Source: Thiohalocapsa sp. ML1 (lineage in GTDB: Bacteria; Pseudomonadota; Gammaproteobacteria; Chromatiales; Chromatiaceae). From it: DNA of 64,000 nucleotides. The stretch covers positions 124,001 through 188,000 of the forward strand of contig NZ_JABX01000004.1 in assembly GCF_001469165.1 (NCBI RefSeq), read 5' to 3'. The notes under the pieces were generated by a model. That model had not been told where the DNA came from. It saw only the letters and a list, made by a program, of their open reading frames with translations, and made no database searches. The position numbers and the translations under genes were made by a program. Every line of letters begins with the position of its first letter. Within the stretch, counting starts at the first letter, position 1. Positions 22,148-31,261 of this stretch are shown one piece after another.

Positions 22148-23356
22148 ATGACCCAGAACAACCTGAACAAGCTCGTGCTGCTGGCCTTGGTGGCGATCAT
22201 CTCGCTGTTGTTCGTCGGCATGATCGCGCAATTTCTGATGGCCATCCTCATGGCCGGGCTCTTCTCCGCGCTGACCCAGCCGACCTTTCACTGGCTCACG
22301 GACCGCTTCGGCGGCAACCGCTACCTCGCCGCGGCGGTGAACCTGCTGTTGCTGGTGCTGGTGGTGCTGCTGCCGCTGATGCTGCTCGCCGGCATCTTCA
22401 TTGCGCAGGCAGTGGGCGTGGGCAAATCGCTGACCCCCATCGCGGTGCAGTTCGTCCGTGAGCCGGAGGCCTTCCTCACCTGGCTGCAAGATCTGCCGTT
22501 CTACGGCGATGTCATGGTCTACGAGAACGAGCTCAAGAACCGCCTCGTGCAGTCCATCGAGGCCGCCGGCGGGTTTCTGGTGGGCGGGATCTCGTCGGTG
22601 GCCATCGGCACCGCGAACGTGCTCTTCATGGCGCTGGTGTTCCTGTACACGTTCTTTTTCTTCCAGATCGACGGCCACAAGGTGGTGCACGCCATCCTGT
22701 ACTACCTGCCGCTGGAGGATCGCATCGAGCGGCGGCTACTCACCCGGTTCACGCTGGTCACGCAGGCGATGATCAAGGGCACGCTGCTCATCGGCCTGCT
22801 GCAGGGCGCCCTCGCCGGCATCGCCTTCGCCGTCGGCGGTATCCCGCATTCGGTGTTCTGGGGCACGGTCATGGCGGTGCTGTCGATCGTGCCCGGCATC
22901 GGCTCGGCGGTGGTGTGGGTGCCCGCATCCATCGTTCTCATCGTCCAGGGCAACGTGGCCGCCGGGCTCGGCGTCATGCTGTTCTGCGCGCTGGTGGTCG
23001 GCAGCATCGACAACCTGCTGCGCCCGGTCCTGGTGGGCAAAGACACCAACATGCACGAGCTGATGATCTTCTTCGGCACCCTGGGCGGGCTCTTCACCTT
23101 TGGCATGGCGGGGCTGCTCATCGGCCCCGTCATTGCCTCGCTGTTCCTGACCGTCTGGGAGATCTACGGCGAGGCCTTTAGCGACGTGCTGCCGGAGGTG
23201 GGGGACGAGACCGTCGCGTCCCCGCCGGCCGTAGCGAGCGCGGAGCATGACCTGGGCGATGAGCCTGAGCGGGTGAGCACGGCGGCAGCGCAGGGGGCGG
23301 CGGAGCGGCAGGCCGCGGCCGAGGTCGAGGTCGAGGACAAGCAAACGGCGGGCTAG
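22148..23356 (+). CDS. AI-2E family transporter (PerM/YdiK-like permease)
   Basis: A 402-residue inner-membrane protein with about eight helices and the long central soluble loop (about 95-155) typical of the AI-2E/PerM family. The conserved GIGSAVVWVPA and LVGKDTNMHELMIFFGTLGG segments in the second half are characteristic. Members export AI-2 or, in some species, ions; the substrate is not predictable. A non-conserved hydrophilic tail of about 50 residues (VASAEHDLGDEPERV onward) is added. Start supported by TAAGGA 7 nt upstream of the ATG. Monocistronic, ending near a hairpin repeat that faces cbpM. Confidence 0.9.
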   Translation: MTQNNLNKLVLLALVAIISLLFVGMIAQFLMAILMAGLFSALTQPTFHWLTDRFGGNRYLAAAVNLLLLVLVVLLPLMLLAGIFIAQAVGVGKSLTPIAVQFVREPEAFLTWLQDLPFYGDVMVYENELKNRLVQSIEAAGGFLVGGISSVAIGTANVLFMALVFLYTFFFFQIDGHKVVHAILYYLPLEDRIERRLLTRFTLVTQAMIKGTLLIGLLQGALAGIAFAVGGIPHSVFWGTVMAVLSIVPGIGSAVVWVPASIVLIVQGNVAAGLGVMLFCALVVGSIDNLLRPVLVGKDTNMHELMIFFGTLGGLFTFGMAGLLIGPVIASLFLTVWEIYGEAFSDVLPEVGDETVASPPAVASAEHDLGDEPERVSTAAAQGAAERQAAAEVEVEDKQTAG

Positions 23357-23433
23357 GGAGCAAGCGGGGCGACACCTAAATCGAACCGAGCGCAACGGAT
23401 CCCGATTCCCATCCGGATCCCGAAAGTGAGCCA

Positions 23434-23505
23434 AAGGGCCGAGGGCCGAGGAGGTCGGAGGTCTTCCTTAGCCCTCGGCCCTCGGCCCTCGGCCCTTGTG
23501 CCGCG
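23434..23505. repeat. GGCCGAGGG repeat, copy 2 (hairpin between convergent genes)
   Basis: AGGGCCGAGGGCCGAGG on the left and CCTCGGCCCTCGGCCC repeated on the right can fold into a long GC-rich hairpin between the transporter and cbpM genes, which converge here. A terminator role is plausible. Confidence 0.8.
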
Positions 23506-23546
23506 TTCGTTAGTTCAAGCCCCTCGCCGACCCGAGCCGCCGGCGC

Positions 23547-23888
23547 TCAAGCATCCGCATCGCTCCAGCGACCCAGATGCTGCTCCAGCCGGCGCACGCG
23601 CCCGCGCAGGCGCTCGATCTCGTCGATGAGCTCGAGCGCGAGTGCGGCGCCGGGCAGATTCAGCTCCAGGTCGCGCTGCAGCCGCACGGCACGGCGCACG
23701 CGGATGACCTCGATGCCGCGGAACACCCACTGCTCCGGCGCAGCACCGCGCGGGTGCAGCATGCCCTCGGCGACCATGGAGCGGATCTGCTCGACGCTGA
23801 CGCCGCAGACGCGTGTAAGCTCGGTGAGCTGCACCGAGCATTGTTCGTCCAGCAGCTCTCCTTCGATGCCCGCTTGCGGCTGTGCCAT
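23547..23888 (-). CDS. cbpM: Chaperone modulator CbpM
   Basis: A 113-residue MerR-like helix-turn-helix protein (LTELTRVCGVSVEQIRSMV, about 21-39) with a C-terminal coiled segment (ELIDEIERLRGRVRRLEQHL). In Enterobacteria CbpM binds the J-domain of CbpA and blocks its stimulation of DnaK. It begins 3 nt after the cbpA stop, the standard cbpA-cbpM order. Length and position fit; direct DNA binding is not required for the role. Confidence 0.9.
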   Translation of the reverse strand: MAQPQAGIEGELLDEQCSVQLTELTRVCGVSVEQIRSMVAEGMLHPRGAAPEQWVFRGIEVIRVRRAVRLQRDLELNLPGAALALELIDEIERLRGRVRRLEQHLGRWSDADA

Positions 23889-23891
23889 GAC

Positions 23892-24890
23892 TCAGACTCC
23901 CAGCTTGGCGCGTGGATTGAAGGCCCGGAAACGCTCGGCAAGCTGCTCGAAGGCGGCCTTCTCGCTCGCATCCGTCGCCGGCGGGTTGACGATCTCCAAC
24001 TGCACGTAAGCGTCCCCGGCGGTCTTGCCGGGCAGGCCGCGGCCCTTGAGCCGCAGGCGCTGGTTGCTCTGCGCGCCCGCCGGGATCTTGAGACTGACCT
24101 TGCCGCCCAAGGTCGGCACCGACAGCGTGGCACCGAGGGCCGCCTCCCACGGGGCAATCGGCAGGCGCAGGTTAATGTCCCGCCCTTCTGCGCGGAAGAC
24201 CGGATGCGGCGCGAACTCGACTTCAAGATACAGGTCCCCGGGCTCACCGCCGCCGATGCCGCCGCCGGCCTGCCCGGCGAGGCGGATCTGCTGCCCCTCG
24301 GTGACGCCGGGCGGGATGCGCACGTTGAGCGTGCGGGTGGCGAGGCGCACGCGGCCCTTCTCGTCCGCCTCCGGCACCTCCAGGCTGAGCTGGCGCGTGG
24401 CGCCGTGGTAGGCGTCTTCAAGCGAGATGCGCACACGCGCGGTCTGGTCGGAGCCCCGCGCCGAGAAGCCGCCGCGCCCGCCGCCCGTGCCACCGCCCAT
24501 GCCGCCTCCCCTGCCGCCGAACCCGCCCAGATCGCCGAAGATGCTGGAGAAGAAATCGCTGAACTGCGCCGCCTCTTCCGGCGACATGCGCTCGGCCCGC
24601 TGCTGCCAGCCGCCGCCCGCGGGGCCGCCGGCTGCGCCATAGCCGGGCGGCGGGCGAAACTCATCCCCGGCCTGCCAGCCGCTGCCGAGCGCATCGTAGG
24701 CGGCGCGCTTCTCGGGGTCTTTCAGCACCTCGTTGGCCTCGTTGACCTCCTTGAAGCGGGCCTCCGCGTCCACCTCCTTGCTCACGTCCGGGTGGAACTT
24801 GCGCGCGAGCTTACGATAGGCGCGCTTGATCGCGTCCTGATCCGCGCCGCGGTCGACGCCGAGGATCTTGTAGTAGTCCTTGTATTCCAC
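23892..24890 (-). CDS. cbpA: Curved DNA-binding protein / DnaJ-class co-chaperone CbpA
   Basis: A 332-residue class-B J-protein: N-terminal J domain (about 4-68) with the HPD motif at 33-35, a Gly-rich linker (GGFGGRGGGMGGGTGGG), and two C-terminal beta-sandwich substrate-binding domains (VRISLEDAYHGATRQLSLEV onward), with no zinc-finger region. It stimulates DnaK ATPase and in E. coli binds curved DNA. Translation starts with GTG at 24890 (V-EYKDYYKILGV). Forms an operon with cbpM. Confidence 0.95.
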   Translation of the reverse strand: MEYKDYYKILGVDRGADQDAIKRAYRKLARKFHPDVSKEVDAEARFKEVNEANEVLKDPEKRAAYDALGSGWQAGDEFRPPPGYGAAGGPAGGGWQQRAERMSPEEAAQFSDFFSSIFGDLGGFGGRGGGMGGGTGGGRGGFSARGSDQTARVRISLEDAYHGATRQLSLEVPEADEKGRVRLATRTLNVRIPPGVTEGQQIRLAGQAGGGIGGGEPGDLYLEVEFAPHPVFRAEGRDINLRLPIAPWEAALGATLSVPTLGGKVSLKIPAGAQSNQRLRLKGRGLPGKTAGDAYVQLEIVNPPATDASEKAAFEQLAERFRAFNPRAKLGV

Positions 24891-25007
24891 GGGTGTGCCT
24901 CTCGCTCGATCTCCGGTGGGCGCGTCGCCGGTCGCGCCGTTGCCGACATTCTACCGAGGCCGGGGCTCAGCGGAGAGCGCGGTGTCGAGCAACCTGAGCG
25001 TTGTCGC

Positions 25008-25072
25008 AGGGGCGAGGGCCAAGGATGGCTCCCTTGGCCCTCGGCCCTCGGCCCTCGGCCCTTCCCCCCAGA
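25008..25072. repeat. GGCCGAGGG repeat, copy 3 (hairpin)
   Basis: Left arm GGGGCGAGGGCCAAGG, loop ATGGCT, right arm CCCTTGGCCCTCGGCCC extended by further CTCGGCC units. It lies between cbpA and the end of the beta-helix gene. Confidence 0.8.
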
Positions 25073-25080
25073 TGCGCCCG

Positions 25081-26058
25081 TCAGCGCACACGCCCCAGCC
25101 CCTCCAGCGGCGTGACGTTGCCGCGCAGCACGTTGTTGCTGAGCACCACCTCCACCGTGGTGGAGAAGTTGCGCACGAAGACGGCCTGCTGGCCGCCCTC
25201 GGCCGTGAAGCGGTTGCCGGCGACAAAGAGCACGCCCGGCGCCTCGCGGTTGGCCTCCGGCGCAAAGGATATCGCGGCGTTGTTGTCGGCGCGCTCGCTC
25301 TTGCGCAGCACGTTGTCGCGGACGGTGGCCTCGCCGCCCTCTGCGAGATCGATGAGATAGCTGGAGCCGCCGTCGCCGTCCACGATGCGGTTGCCGACAA
25401 TGGTGTTGCTGCGCGCGCGGGACTTGACCTGGTGGCCGATGACGGCGTCGTGGATGTAGCTGCCGCGCAGCTCGAAGCGCGCGATCTGCCCCACGTAGAT
25501 GTTGTGGCCGAGCTTGCCGTAGCGCTCGTAGTCGACGATGTTGTGGTCGAACTCGGAGTCGATGATGGCGAGCTCGCCGCGGCCGTTGTTGTTGGTCAGG
25601 ATGCCCATCTGGTGGTCGTGAAAGTGCACGTTGCGCAGCGTGAGCTTACCGCCCTCGGCGCGGATGGCCGCGCCGGCGAAGCCCGGCACGCGGGTGCCGG
25701 ACATCTCGACGTTTTCCACCAGCACCTCGTCACCCTTGATGACCCAGATGGCCTTGCCCTCCGCCGCGCGCCCTGCGGCGCGCAGGTGCGGCCGCCCGTC
25801 GACGCCGCGCAGCGTGAGCCGGTTCTGTCGCCAAGACGCCACATCCGCGGTGTAGTCGGCGGCAACAATCTCCACCGTGTCGCCGTCCTGCGCAATGCGC
25901 GCGGCCTCGCTCGGCACCTTGAGCGCCTCGTCCGGCCCGACCCGCAGCACCCGCGCCCAGGCGTCGTCGGCCGGCAGCAGCAGACAGGCCAGCGCCAGCA
26001 GCAGCACCCAGCGCAGCGTTTGGCCCGGCCCGCCAGCAACCGTCTTAACCAGCAACAT
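25081..26058 (-). CDS. Secreted right-handed parallel beta-helix protein
   Basis: 325 residues with a Sec signal (hydrophobic core WVLLLALACLLL, cleavage around residue 35). The mature part consists of short repeating strands with Asn ladders (NNNGRGELAIIDSEF, NTIVGNRIVDGDGG, VVLSNNVLRGNV), typical of right-handed beta-helix proteins such as polysaccharide lyases or surface carbohydrate-binding proteins. Two-thirds through there are repeated HDHQMG and HNIYVG segments rich in His. No lyase catalytic triad can be assigned. Secreted or periplasmic polysaccharide-related function is a guess. Downstream of the AAA ATPase gene on the same strand but separated by a repeat. Confidence 0.8.
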   Translation of the reverse strand: MLLVKTVAGGPGQTLRWVLLLALACLLLPADDAWARVLRVGPDEALKVPSEAARIAQDGDTVEIVAADYTADVASWRQNRLTLRGVDGRPHLRAAGRAAEGKAIWVIKGDEVLVENVEMSGTRVPGFAGAAIRAEGGKLTLRNVHFHDHQMGILTNNNGRGELAIIDSEFDHNIVDYERYGKLGHNIYVGQIARFELRGSYIHDAVIGHQVKSRARSNTIVGNRIVDGDGGSSYLIDLAEGGEATVRDNVLRKSERADNNAAISFAPEANREAPGVLFVAGNRFTAEGGQQAVFVRNFSTTVEVVLSNNVLRGNVTPLEGLGRVR

Positions 26059-26111
26059 CGAACCCCTCTAGCAGCCGCAGCCGCAGCCGCAAACCATCAA
26101 TCCAGGCAAAG

Positions 26112-26245
26112 CGCTGGCAGATGAGTCAAGTTCTCACAACAACACCGTGGGGGCCAGAGGGCCGAGGGCGGAGGAGTACGCCCTTGGCCGTCGGCGCTCG
26201 GCCCTTCTTCCTTAGCCCTCGGCCCTTGGCCCTTCTTCGTCGCCC
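26112..26245. repeat. GGCCGAGGG repeat, copy 4
   Basis: Begins with GCAGATGAGTCAAG (as in copies 1 and 5), then GGGGGCCAGAGGGCCGAGGG and several CCTTGGCC/CTCGGCCC right-arm units. Ends just before the AAA ATPase stop codon. Confidence 0.8.
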
Positions 26246-26250
26246 CTTCC

Positions 26251-27747
26251 TCAAGCAGCAACCGTCCGTTCCCGCGCCCACGCCCGCAATGCCGCTATCT
26301 GGGCATCCATGACAACGGACAAGGGCTGGGTCGAGGCGAGCTCCGTCAGCAGCACGTCGGTGTCCGGTGCGCGGTCCTCGGCGTCGGCAGCATAGAGGGC
26401 CGACACCACCGCCTGCTCGATGCCGGCGCCGGTGAAGCCGTCGCTGGCGGCGGCGAGTTGGCCCAGGTCGAACAGTTGCGGGTCGAGTCCGCGCTTGCCC
26501 AGATGGATGCGGAAGATCTCCGCACGCACCTGCGCGTCGGGTAGGTCCACGAAGAAGATCTCATCGAGCCGCCCCTTGCGCACCAGCTCCGGCGGCAGCC
26601 CGGAGATGTCGTTGGAGGTGGCGACCAGGAACACGCGGGTCTTGCGCTCCGCCATCCAGGTGAGCAGCGTGCCGAGCAGCCGCTTGGGCGTGCCCTCGTC
26701 GCCTTGGCCGCTCGCGATGCCCTTCTCGATCTCGTCGCACCAAAGCACGCAGGGCGCCATGACGTCGGCGGTGCGCAGCGCGTCGCGCAGGTTGCGCTCG
26801 CTCTCGCCGATGTACTTGTTGTACAGCGCGCCAAAGTCGAGCCGCAGCAGCGCGACGCCGAGCCGGCCGGCGACGGCCTTGGCGGCGAGGCTCTTGCCGC
26901 CGCCCTGCACGCCGAGCAACATGATGCCTTTGGGCACATCGCTGCTTTTGCCGGACTTGCCGCCGGCCTTGCCGACGCCGCCGTCGAGAAAGGCCTCGCG
27001 GCGGCGGTCGACAAAGCGCTTGAGATTCTCAAGCCCCGCCACGTCGGCGAAGTTGGCCGTGTCGTACTCGAACGACACGGCGCCCTCGGGGCTCAGCAGC
27101 TCGTACTTGGCGCGTGTCACGTCGCTGACGTCGGACTCGGTGATGGCGCCGTCGTTGCGGATGGCACTGCGGATGAGCCTGCGCGCGTCAGACTCGGTGA
27201 CGCCGAGCAGGTTGCGGGCGAGCTGCGCCACGGCGTCGCGGTTGGCGCGAAAACTGCGGTTCGGCGCCGCGTGCTGCCAGGCTTGGGCCTCCTCGCGGAT
27301 CAGTGCGAGCAGCCGGTTGCGGTCCGGCATGGTCAGCTCGAAGCGGGCGGCCAAGTGCTTGAGCTCCGGCGGCGTGGCGAGCGCGTGACTGAGCAGCACC
27401 AGCCGGCGCGCGGCCGTGCCGAAGCCGTGCGCGATCTCCTTCAGCAGCCGCACGTGCAGCGGGTGGTCCAAGAATGGGTGAAAATCGAGCAGGAGATAGA
27501 TGCCGGACTGCGTCGTCGCCTTGATGTGCTTAAGGGCCGCGGCGGGCTCCGCGAGCTGCTCCTGCGGGATGTCGTACTCGGCGCGGCAGAGCCCGTCGGT
27601 GACGCTCCAGCGAAAGACCGGCTCGCCTAAGCGCATGCCGAGCCGGGTGAACAGCTCCAGGATACGCGGCTCCTCGCGGGACTCGATCAGCAGGAGCGGG
27701 GTCTCGGAGCGCAGGATCAGCTCCAGGTCGTGCAGGTCCGAGCGCAT
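26251..27747 (-). CDS. AAA ATPase, Ycf46-like
   Basis: A 498-residue cytoplasmic ATPase. An N-terminal domain (about 1-230) of the type seen in Ycf46 proteins ([20 protein letters not shown]) precedes one AAA module: Walker A GVQGGGKS at about 278-285, Walker [11 protein letters not shown] at about 337, sensor-1 ATSND, and Arg-finger region [10 protein letters not shown]. Ycf46 homologues occur in chloroplasts, cyanobacteria and many Proteobacteria; roles in CO2 use have been proposed in cyanobacteria but are unknown here. Starts 22 nt after the Cys-rich protein gene, so the two are probably co-transcribed. Confidence 0.9.
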   Translation of the reverse strand: MRSDLHDLELILRSETPLLLIESREEPRILELFTRLGMRLGEPVFRWSVTDGLCRAEYDIPQEQLAEPAAALKHIKATTQSGIYLLLDFHPFLDHPLHVRLLKEIAHGFGTAARRLVLLSHALATPPELKHLAARFELTMPDRNRLLALIREEAQAWQHAAPNRSFRANRDAVAQLARNLLGVTESDARRLIRSAIRNDGAITESDVSDVTRAKYELLSPEGAVSFEYDTANFADVAGLENLKRFVDRRREAFLDGGVGKAGGKSGKSSDVPKGIMLLGVQGGGKSLAAKAVAGRLGVALLRLDFGALYNKYIGESERNLRDALRTADVMAPCVLWCDEIEKGIASGQGDEGTPKRLLGTLLTWMAERKTRVFLVATSNDISGLPPELVRKGRLDEIFFVDLPDAQVRAEIFRIHLGKRGLDPQLFDLGQLAAASDGFTGAGIEQAVVSALYAADAEDRAPDTDVLLTELASTQPLSVVMDAQIAALRAWARERTVAA

Positions 27748-27769
27748 CGGGGAGACTCCGTGGGTCCGA

Positions 27770-28561
27770 TCAGTCTGCCGCCGCGCCCGCGCAGGGCGCG
27801 AAGAAGGCGTTGCTCATGGCCTCGATGCACTTGCCGCCGGTGTCGGTGCGCCCGCTTGGGTCGGCAACCGCGAGGCGCTCCTCGGTTTCCAGCGCCTCAA
27901 GCTGCTGCGCGGCATCGCAGGCCGCGCTGCTCGCGCAGGCATCGGCGGCACCGCAGGCTTGCGTCACCAGTGCGCGGCAGCGACCGTCGCCCTGCCGGGT
28001 CAGGCTCGCGCACGCGGGAAAGGCCGCCTCCGACAGGGCCTGCCGGCAGCGCTCCTCGGTGGGCACGGGTGCCGTCGCGTCCATGCTCTGGTCGGGCAGC
28101 ATCGCGAGGTCGCGGCGTTCGCGCTCCACATCGGCGAGCAGCGTGCGGGCCTGAAGACAGGCGGCCTGACTGATGCAGGCGTCGTCGAAGCCGCAGGTCT
28201 TGCGCACCAACTGCATGCACCAGCGGTCCTCGTACAGCGGCTCCGGCGGGCGAGCGCCGGACCAGGCGTCCACCATGTCCCGGGTGGGCACCGCGACGCC
28301 GTCGCGCACGATCACCGTCGAGCCGTCCTCCAGCCGATGCACGCCGTCCCAGAGCGGGCGGGTGCTGCCGCCCTCCTCCCGCAGGGCGCGGCGCGTATCG
28401 GGGTCAACGACGATGCTGCCGCCTTGTGAGAGATCACCGCGCCAGGTCTGCGCGGCCGGCGCAAGCGCAAACAACAAGAGCCCCGGCGCCGCCAGGGCGC
28501 AGACGCAGCGGACTAGATTGCTTGACGGCGCCAAGATGTTTGCAGATGAGTCAAGCTTCAC
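27770..28561 (-). CDS. Cysteine-rich secreted protein of unknown function
   Basis: 263 residues with an N-terminal hydrophobic segment (CALAAPGLLLFALAPAAQ), so probably exported. The C-terminal half has paired cysteines in repeating patterns (CMQLVRKTCGFDDACISQAA, CRQALSEAAFPAC, CRALVTQACGAADACASSAA), suggesting three related disulfide modules. The middle has a short beta-rich stretch (GGSIVVDPDTRRAL, GSTVIVRDGVAVPTRDMV). The start is uncertain: the GTG at 28561 and first residues (KLDSSANILAPS) fall inside the GCAGATGAGTCAAG repeat, and an internal TTG may be the real one. Family not recognised. Confidence 0.7.
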   Translation of the reverse strand: MKLDSSANILAPSSNLVRCVCALAAPGLLLFALAPAAQTWRGDLSQGGSIVVDPDTRRALREEGGSTRPLWDGVHRLEDGSTVIVRDGVAVPTRDMVDAWSGARPPEPLYEDRWCMQLVRKTCGFDDACISQAACLQARTLLADVERERRDLAMLPDQSMDATAPVPTEERCRQALSEAAFPACASLTRQGDGRCRALVTQACGAADACASSAACDAAQQLEALETEERLAVADPSGRTDTGGKCIEAMSNAFFAPCAGAAAD

Positions 28562-28652
28562 GACGACAAGGTGCTTGAGGGGAAAAGGGCCAAGGGCTGA
28601 GGGCCAAGGGCCAAGGGAGCCCGCCTCGGCCCTTGGCCCTCGGCCCTTGGTT
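28537..28652. repeat. GGCCGAGGG repeat, copy 5 (hairpin)
   Basis: TTTGCAGATGAGTCAAG at the left, then AAAAGGGCCAAGGGCTGAGG with more GGGCCAA units, and a right arm CTCGGCCCTTGGCCCTCGG. Its left end overlaps the 5' end of the Cys-rich protein gene, so it forms that gene's upstream region. No gene is seen from 28653 to 28788. Confidence 0.8.
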
Positions 28653-28788
28653 CAATACGCCGACGAGCGGGCTGCGCAAGACGAGGCGCCGTGCCCTGGT
28701 CGGTCTGAGGCTGTGCCTCGCTAGGACCTGTCGGAGTCTACCAACGGCGTGCCCGGATCGGCAGCCCCGCGAGGCTCAGTCCGGCGCG

Positions 28789-29091
28789 TCAGCGTCCGCC
28801 CTTGCACATACGCAAGCACTCGTCGAGGCTCTCGAAGGGCACGTTGCCCTGACAACCGCCCCACAGGAACTGCCGGCAACTGTCGGACTGGTAGTCGAAG
28901 TAATAGGCGGGTTTCGCGGCGCGGCAGGGGCCGGGGTCAGGCTGCTCAAGGCAGCTCACGTGCAGGGCGTCGGCGGGCACGGCGGGCACGCTGTCCGGGT
29001 TGTCCTTGCCGCCGCCACCGCAGCCGGCGAGCAAGGCTACCGACAACGCGGCCGACGCACGCAAAACGGGGGAAACAGGTACCCGCAACAT
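28789..29091 (-). CDS. Kunitz/BPTI-type lipoprotein
   Basis: A 100-residue lipoprotein: signal peptide with lipobox LLAGC (lipidated Cys24), a Gly/Pro linker, and one Kunitz domain at 47-96. The six cysteines (47, 56, 72, 80, 92, 96) have spacings 8, 15, 7, 11 and 3; animal BPTI has 8, 15, 7, 12 and 3, so one residue is missing in the fourth loop. The P1 position after the second Cys is Arg57 (PGPCRAAK), as in trypsin inhibitors, and the YYFDYQSDSCRQFLWGGCQG core is well kept. Predicted role: membrane-tethered inhibitor of trypsin-like proteases. Kunitz domains are uncommon in bacteria. Next to the cupin-like gene on the same strand (45 nt apart). Confidence 0.88.
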   Translation of the reverse strand: MLRVPVSPVLRASAALSVALLAGCGGGGKDNPDSVPAVPADALHVSCLEQPDPGPCRAAKPAYYFDYQSDSCRQFLWGGCQGNVPFESLDECLRMCKGGR

Positions 29092-29136
29092 CGAAAAGCT
29101 CCGGTGGGGTGAATCAAGGGAATCCCGTGCTCCGTC

Positions 29137-29733
29137 TCAGGTCCGCTCGGCTCGCGGGCTGCGGCGCGGCCCGGTCGGGTCAGCGGCGCGCTGCACGAGG
29201 CGGACCTCGCGGCCCGTCGGTGCGCTGAGCCACCAGTCCCGGTGGCGGCAGTCGGCAGCGTTGGCTGCCATGACGCGCTCGACGCCATCACGCCGGAAGC
29301 CCCAGCCCTTGACCCGCGGCCCATGCAGGAACAGCGTCCAGGCCGGTCGGCCACCGCGCAGCACAACGCGATGATAGTCCGTTCCGCGCAGCCGGTTGAG
29401 CCGAAAGGGGCGCACATGACGACGCGAGACGCGCGGTTCAGCCGCCAGCATATCGCCAGCGCTGTCGGCCACAGCGGCCGGCACCCCGCACAAGCGCAGC
29501 TCGTCATACCCACCGCTCAGCACCAGGCTCACGGCGCGGTCCCACGGATGATCGTGCAGGCCCCGATCGGGATCGGAGTCCACGAACCGGTGCAGATAGG
29601 CATGCCAGCCGCGGAGCCCGAGCCGGTCCAGCCCGGCCAGATAGTAACGCTCCAGGTAAGGCTCGCCGTGCTCGCCGTCGATGATGCGGCAGGGCAGGCG
29701 GCGGGTGATGCGGTGCAACAATCGCTCGATCAT
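29137..29733 (-). CDS. Cupin-like protein with HDHPW motif
   Basis: About 198 residues from ATG 29733 (MIERLLHRI). The central part is a predicted beta-barrel with LHDHPWDRAVSLVLSGGYDE, whose two His residues are placed like cupin metal ligands, and later HRVVLRGGRPAWTLFLHGP with a further His. A role as a small metal-dependent enzyme or sugar-binding protein is possible; similar proteins are often just called hypothetical. The frame stays open 132 nt upstream but without a convincing start signal. Sits immediately upstream of the Kunitz lipoprotein gene. Confidence 0.65.
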   Translation of the reverse strand: MIERLLHRITRRLPCRIIDGEHGEPYLERYYLAGLDRLGLRGWHAYLHRFVDSDPDRGLHDHPWDRAVSLVLSGGYDELRLCGVPAAVADSAGDMLAAEPRVSRRHVRPFRLNRLRGTDYHRVVLRGGRPAWTLFLHGPRVKGWGFRRDGVERVMAANAADCRHRDWWLSAPTGREVRLVQRAADPTGPRRSPRAERT

Positions 29734-30247
29734 GGCGAAGACGACGACACTGAGGCTTGGAAAGACGTTCAGGCTAGCGCCTTGCGGGCTCAAGCGCTGA
29801 GTCTGTCTCCGCAGAGCGCGGATCTCGCGGGACCATGTCGCAAGCAGCACGCCCGGCGACTTCATGATACCGACCGCCGCCTGCGCCTTGACGGGCGCTG
29901 CGCCGCATGCGGTGCCGTCTGACGCCGCCTTGCCGGGAGCGCGAAGCCATACTCCCGCGCGCGCGGGACTCGCCGGCTTGGCGCACGTAACGCCGCAGGG
30001 AATGCTGCCCGAGACCTTTGCCGAGAGACCCGGATACGGCCCGCGCGCTGCGCGCAGTCGGCGGCGTGTGACTCCGAGACGCTTACTCAGCGGCGTCGAA
30101 CCGCAGAGTCGCCGGCGGAACCCAAGTCCAGACTGCGTACAATGCCGCGGGCAACATGGCTCGCTGTTGCTTGCCGCTCTTTCCCGCTTGCCCGCGCCGT
30201 CAAGCGGCGTTATCGTTGATCATCTCCACACCCTCAGCCTCAGGACT
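29734..30247. other. Intergenic between divergent genes
   Basis: No convincing gene. The open frame on the plus strand here is an upstream extension of the glycosyltransferase frame with low-complexity Ala/Arg-rich translation. A possible -10 box TACAAT is at 30138-30143, with no clear -35. Confidence 0.45.
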
Positions 30248-31261
30248 ATGGACTATCCGGCGAGCATCGCCCCCGTATCGCCTCAATTGCGTGGGGAACC
30301 TGGACGCGGGCTTGATGTTGTTCCGGTGGTCGAGCTCAGTCTCGTCGTGCCGGTTCTAAACGAACGCGATACCGTCGGCTTGTTCTTGGATTGCATCGGC
30401 GGGATCTTCGACAAAGACCCATCCGTTCAGCTGGAAATCGTGTTTGTTAACGACGGAAGCACCGACGGCACACTTGAGTTCTTGTGCAACCGGCAGCGCA
30501 TCGATGAGCGTGTGAAAGTCGTGGATCTGAGCCGCAACTTCGGCAAAGAAGCCGCACTGACGGCCGGGCTCGATATTGCGCGAGGCCGGGTCATCGTGCC
30601 CATCGACGCCGATCTCCAAGACCCTCCAGAGCTCATCCTCGAAATGATCGGCCTGTGGCGTCAGGGTTACGACGTGGTCCAGGCCCGGCGGATCGATCGA
30701 CGGGCCGACTCCCTGCCAAAGCGCCTGTCTTCCAGCTGGTTCTATCGGCTTCACAATTGGATCGCAGAGCCGAAGCTCCCGGAGAACGTTGGTGACTTCC
30801 GACTCATCGACCGGGCAGTGGTGGAAGCGCTAAAGACCCTCCCCGAGTCTCGCCGCTTCATGAAGGGCTTGTTCGCCTGGGTCGGCTTTCGCACCGCCGT
30901 GGTGGATTACGTTCGGCCACCGCGCGCAGCCGGTTCCAGCAAGTTCAATGGCTGGCGCCTGTGGAATTTCGCTCTTGAAGGACTAACGAGTTTCAGCACA
31001 GCCCCCCTGCGGGTATGGACTTACCTTGGTGGTTTGGTGGCCGGTCTGTCCTTTTTGCACGGTCTTTTCATTTTGATCCGGGTTTTCGTTTATGGCGTGG
31101 ACACGCCCGGCTTCGCCTCTTTGTTCGTGGCGATGACATTTTTAGGGGGACTGCAACTGATCGGTATCGGCGTCCTCGGCGAGTATCTCGGACGCGCCTA
31201 CCTGGAGACCAAGCGCCGCCCAATCTATATTGTCCGCCGCGTATACGAGCATAAGAATTAA
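30248..31261 (+). CDS. GtrB-like family 2 glycosyltransferase (polyprenyl-phosphate type)
   Basis: 337 residues: a GT-A catalytic domain (LSLVVPVLNERDTVGLFLDC, NDGSTDGT, then the DXD in PIDADLQDPPELI at about 118-130) followed by two C-terminal transmembrane helices (about 255-320) and a short basic tail. This layout is that of GtrB/ArnC-type enzymes, which transfer a sugar from a nucleotide sugar to undecaprenyl phosphate on the inner face of the membrane. The product lipid-sugar would be flipped by a GtrA protein, and a gtrA gene follows two genes later. Start at ATG 30248 chosen because the catalytic domain begins about 30 residues later; an upstream open frame is rejected. Confidence 0.88.
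   Translation: MDYPASIAPVSPQLRGEPGRGLDVVPVVELSLVVPVLNERDTVGLFLDCIGGIFDKDPSVQLEIVFVNDGSTDGTLEFLCNRQRIDERVKVVDLSRNFGKEAALTAGLDIARGRVIVPIDADLQDPPELILEMIGLWRQGYDVVQARRIDRRADSLPKRLSSSWFYRLHNWIAEPKLPENVGDFRLIDRAVVEALKTLPESRRFMKGLFAWVGFRTAVVDYVRPPRAAGSSKFNGWRLWNFALEGLTSFSTAPLRVWTYLGGLVAGLSFLHGLFILIRVFVYGVDTPGFASLFVAMTFLGGLQLIGIGVLGEYLGRAYLETKRRPIYIVRRVYEHKN

Noticed and set aside
29864-30247. N-terminal extension of the GtrB-like protein
   Set aside because: The added 128 residues are low-complexity and unlike any GT2 N-terminus; the catalytic domain begins shortly after the ATG at 30248.
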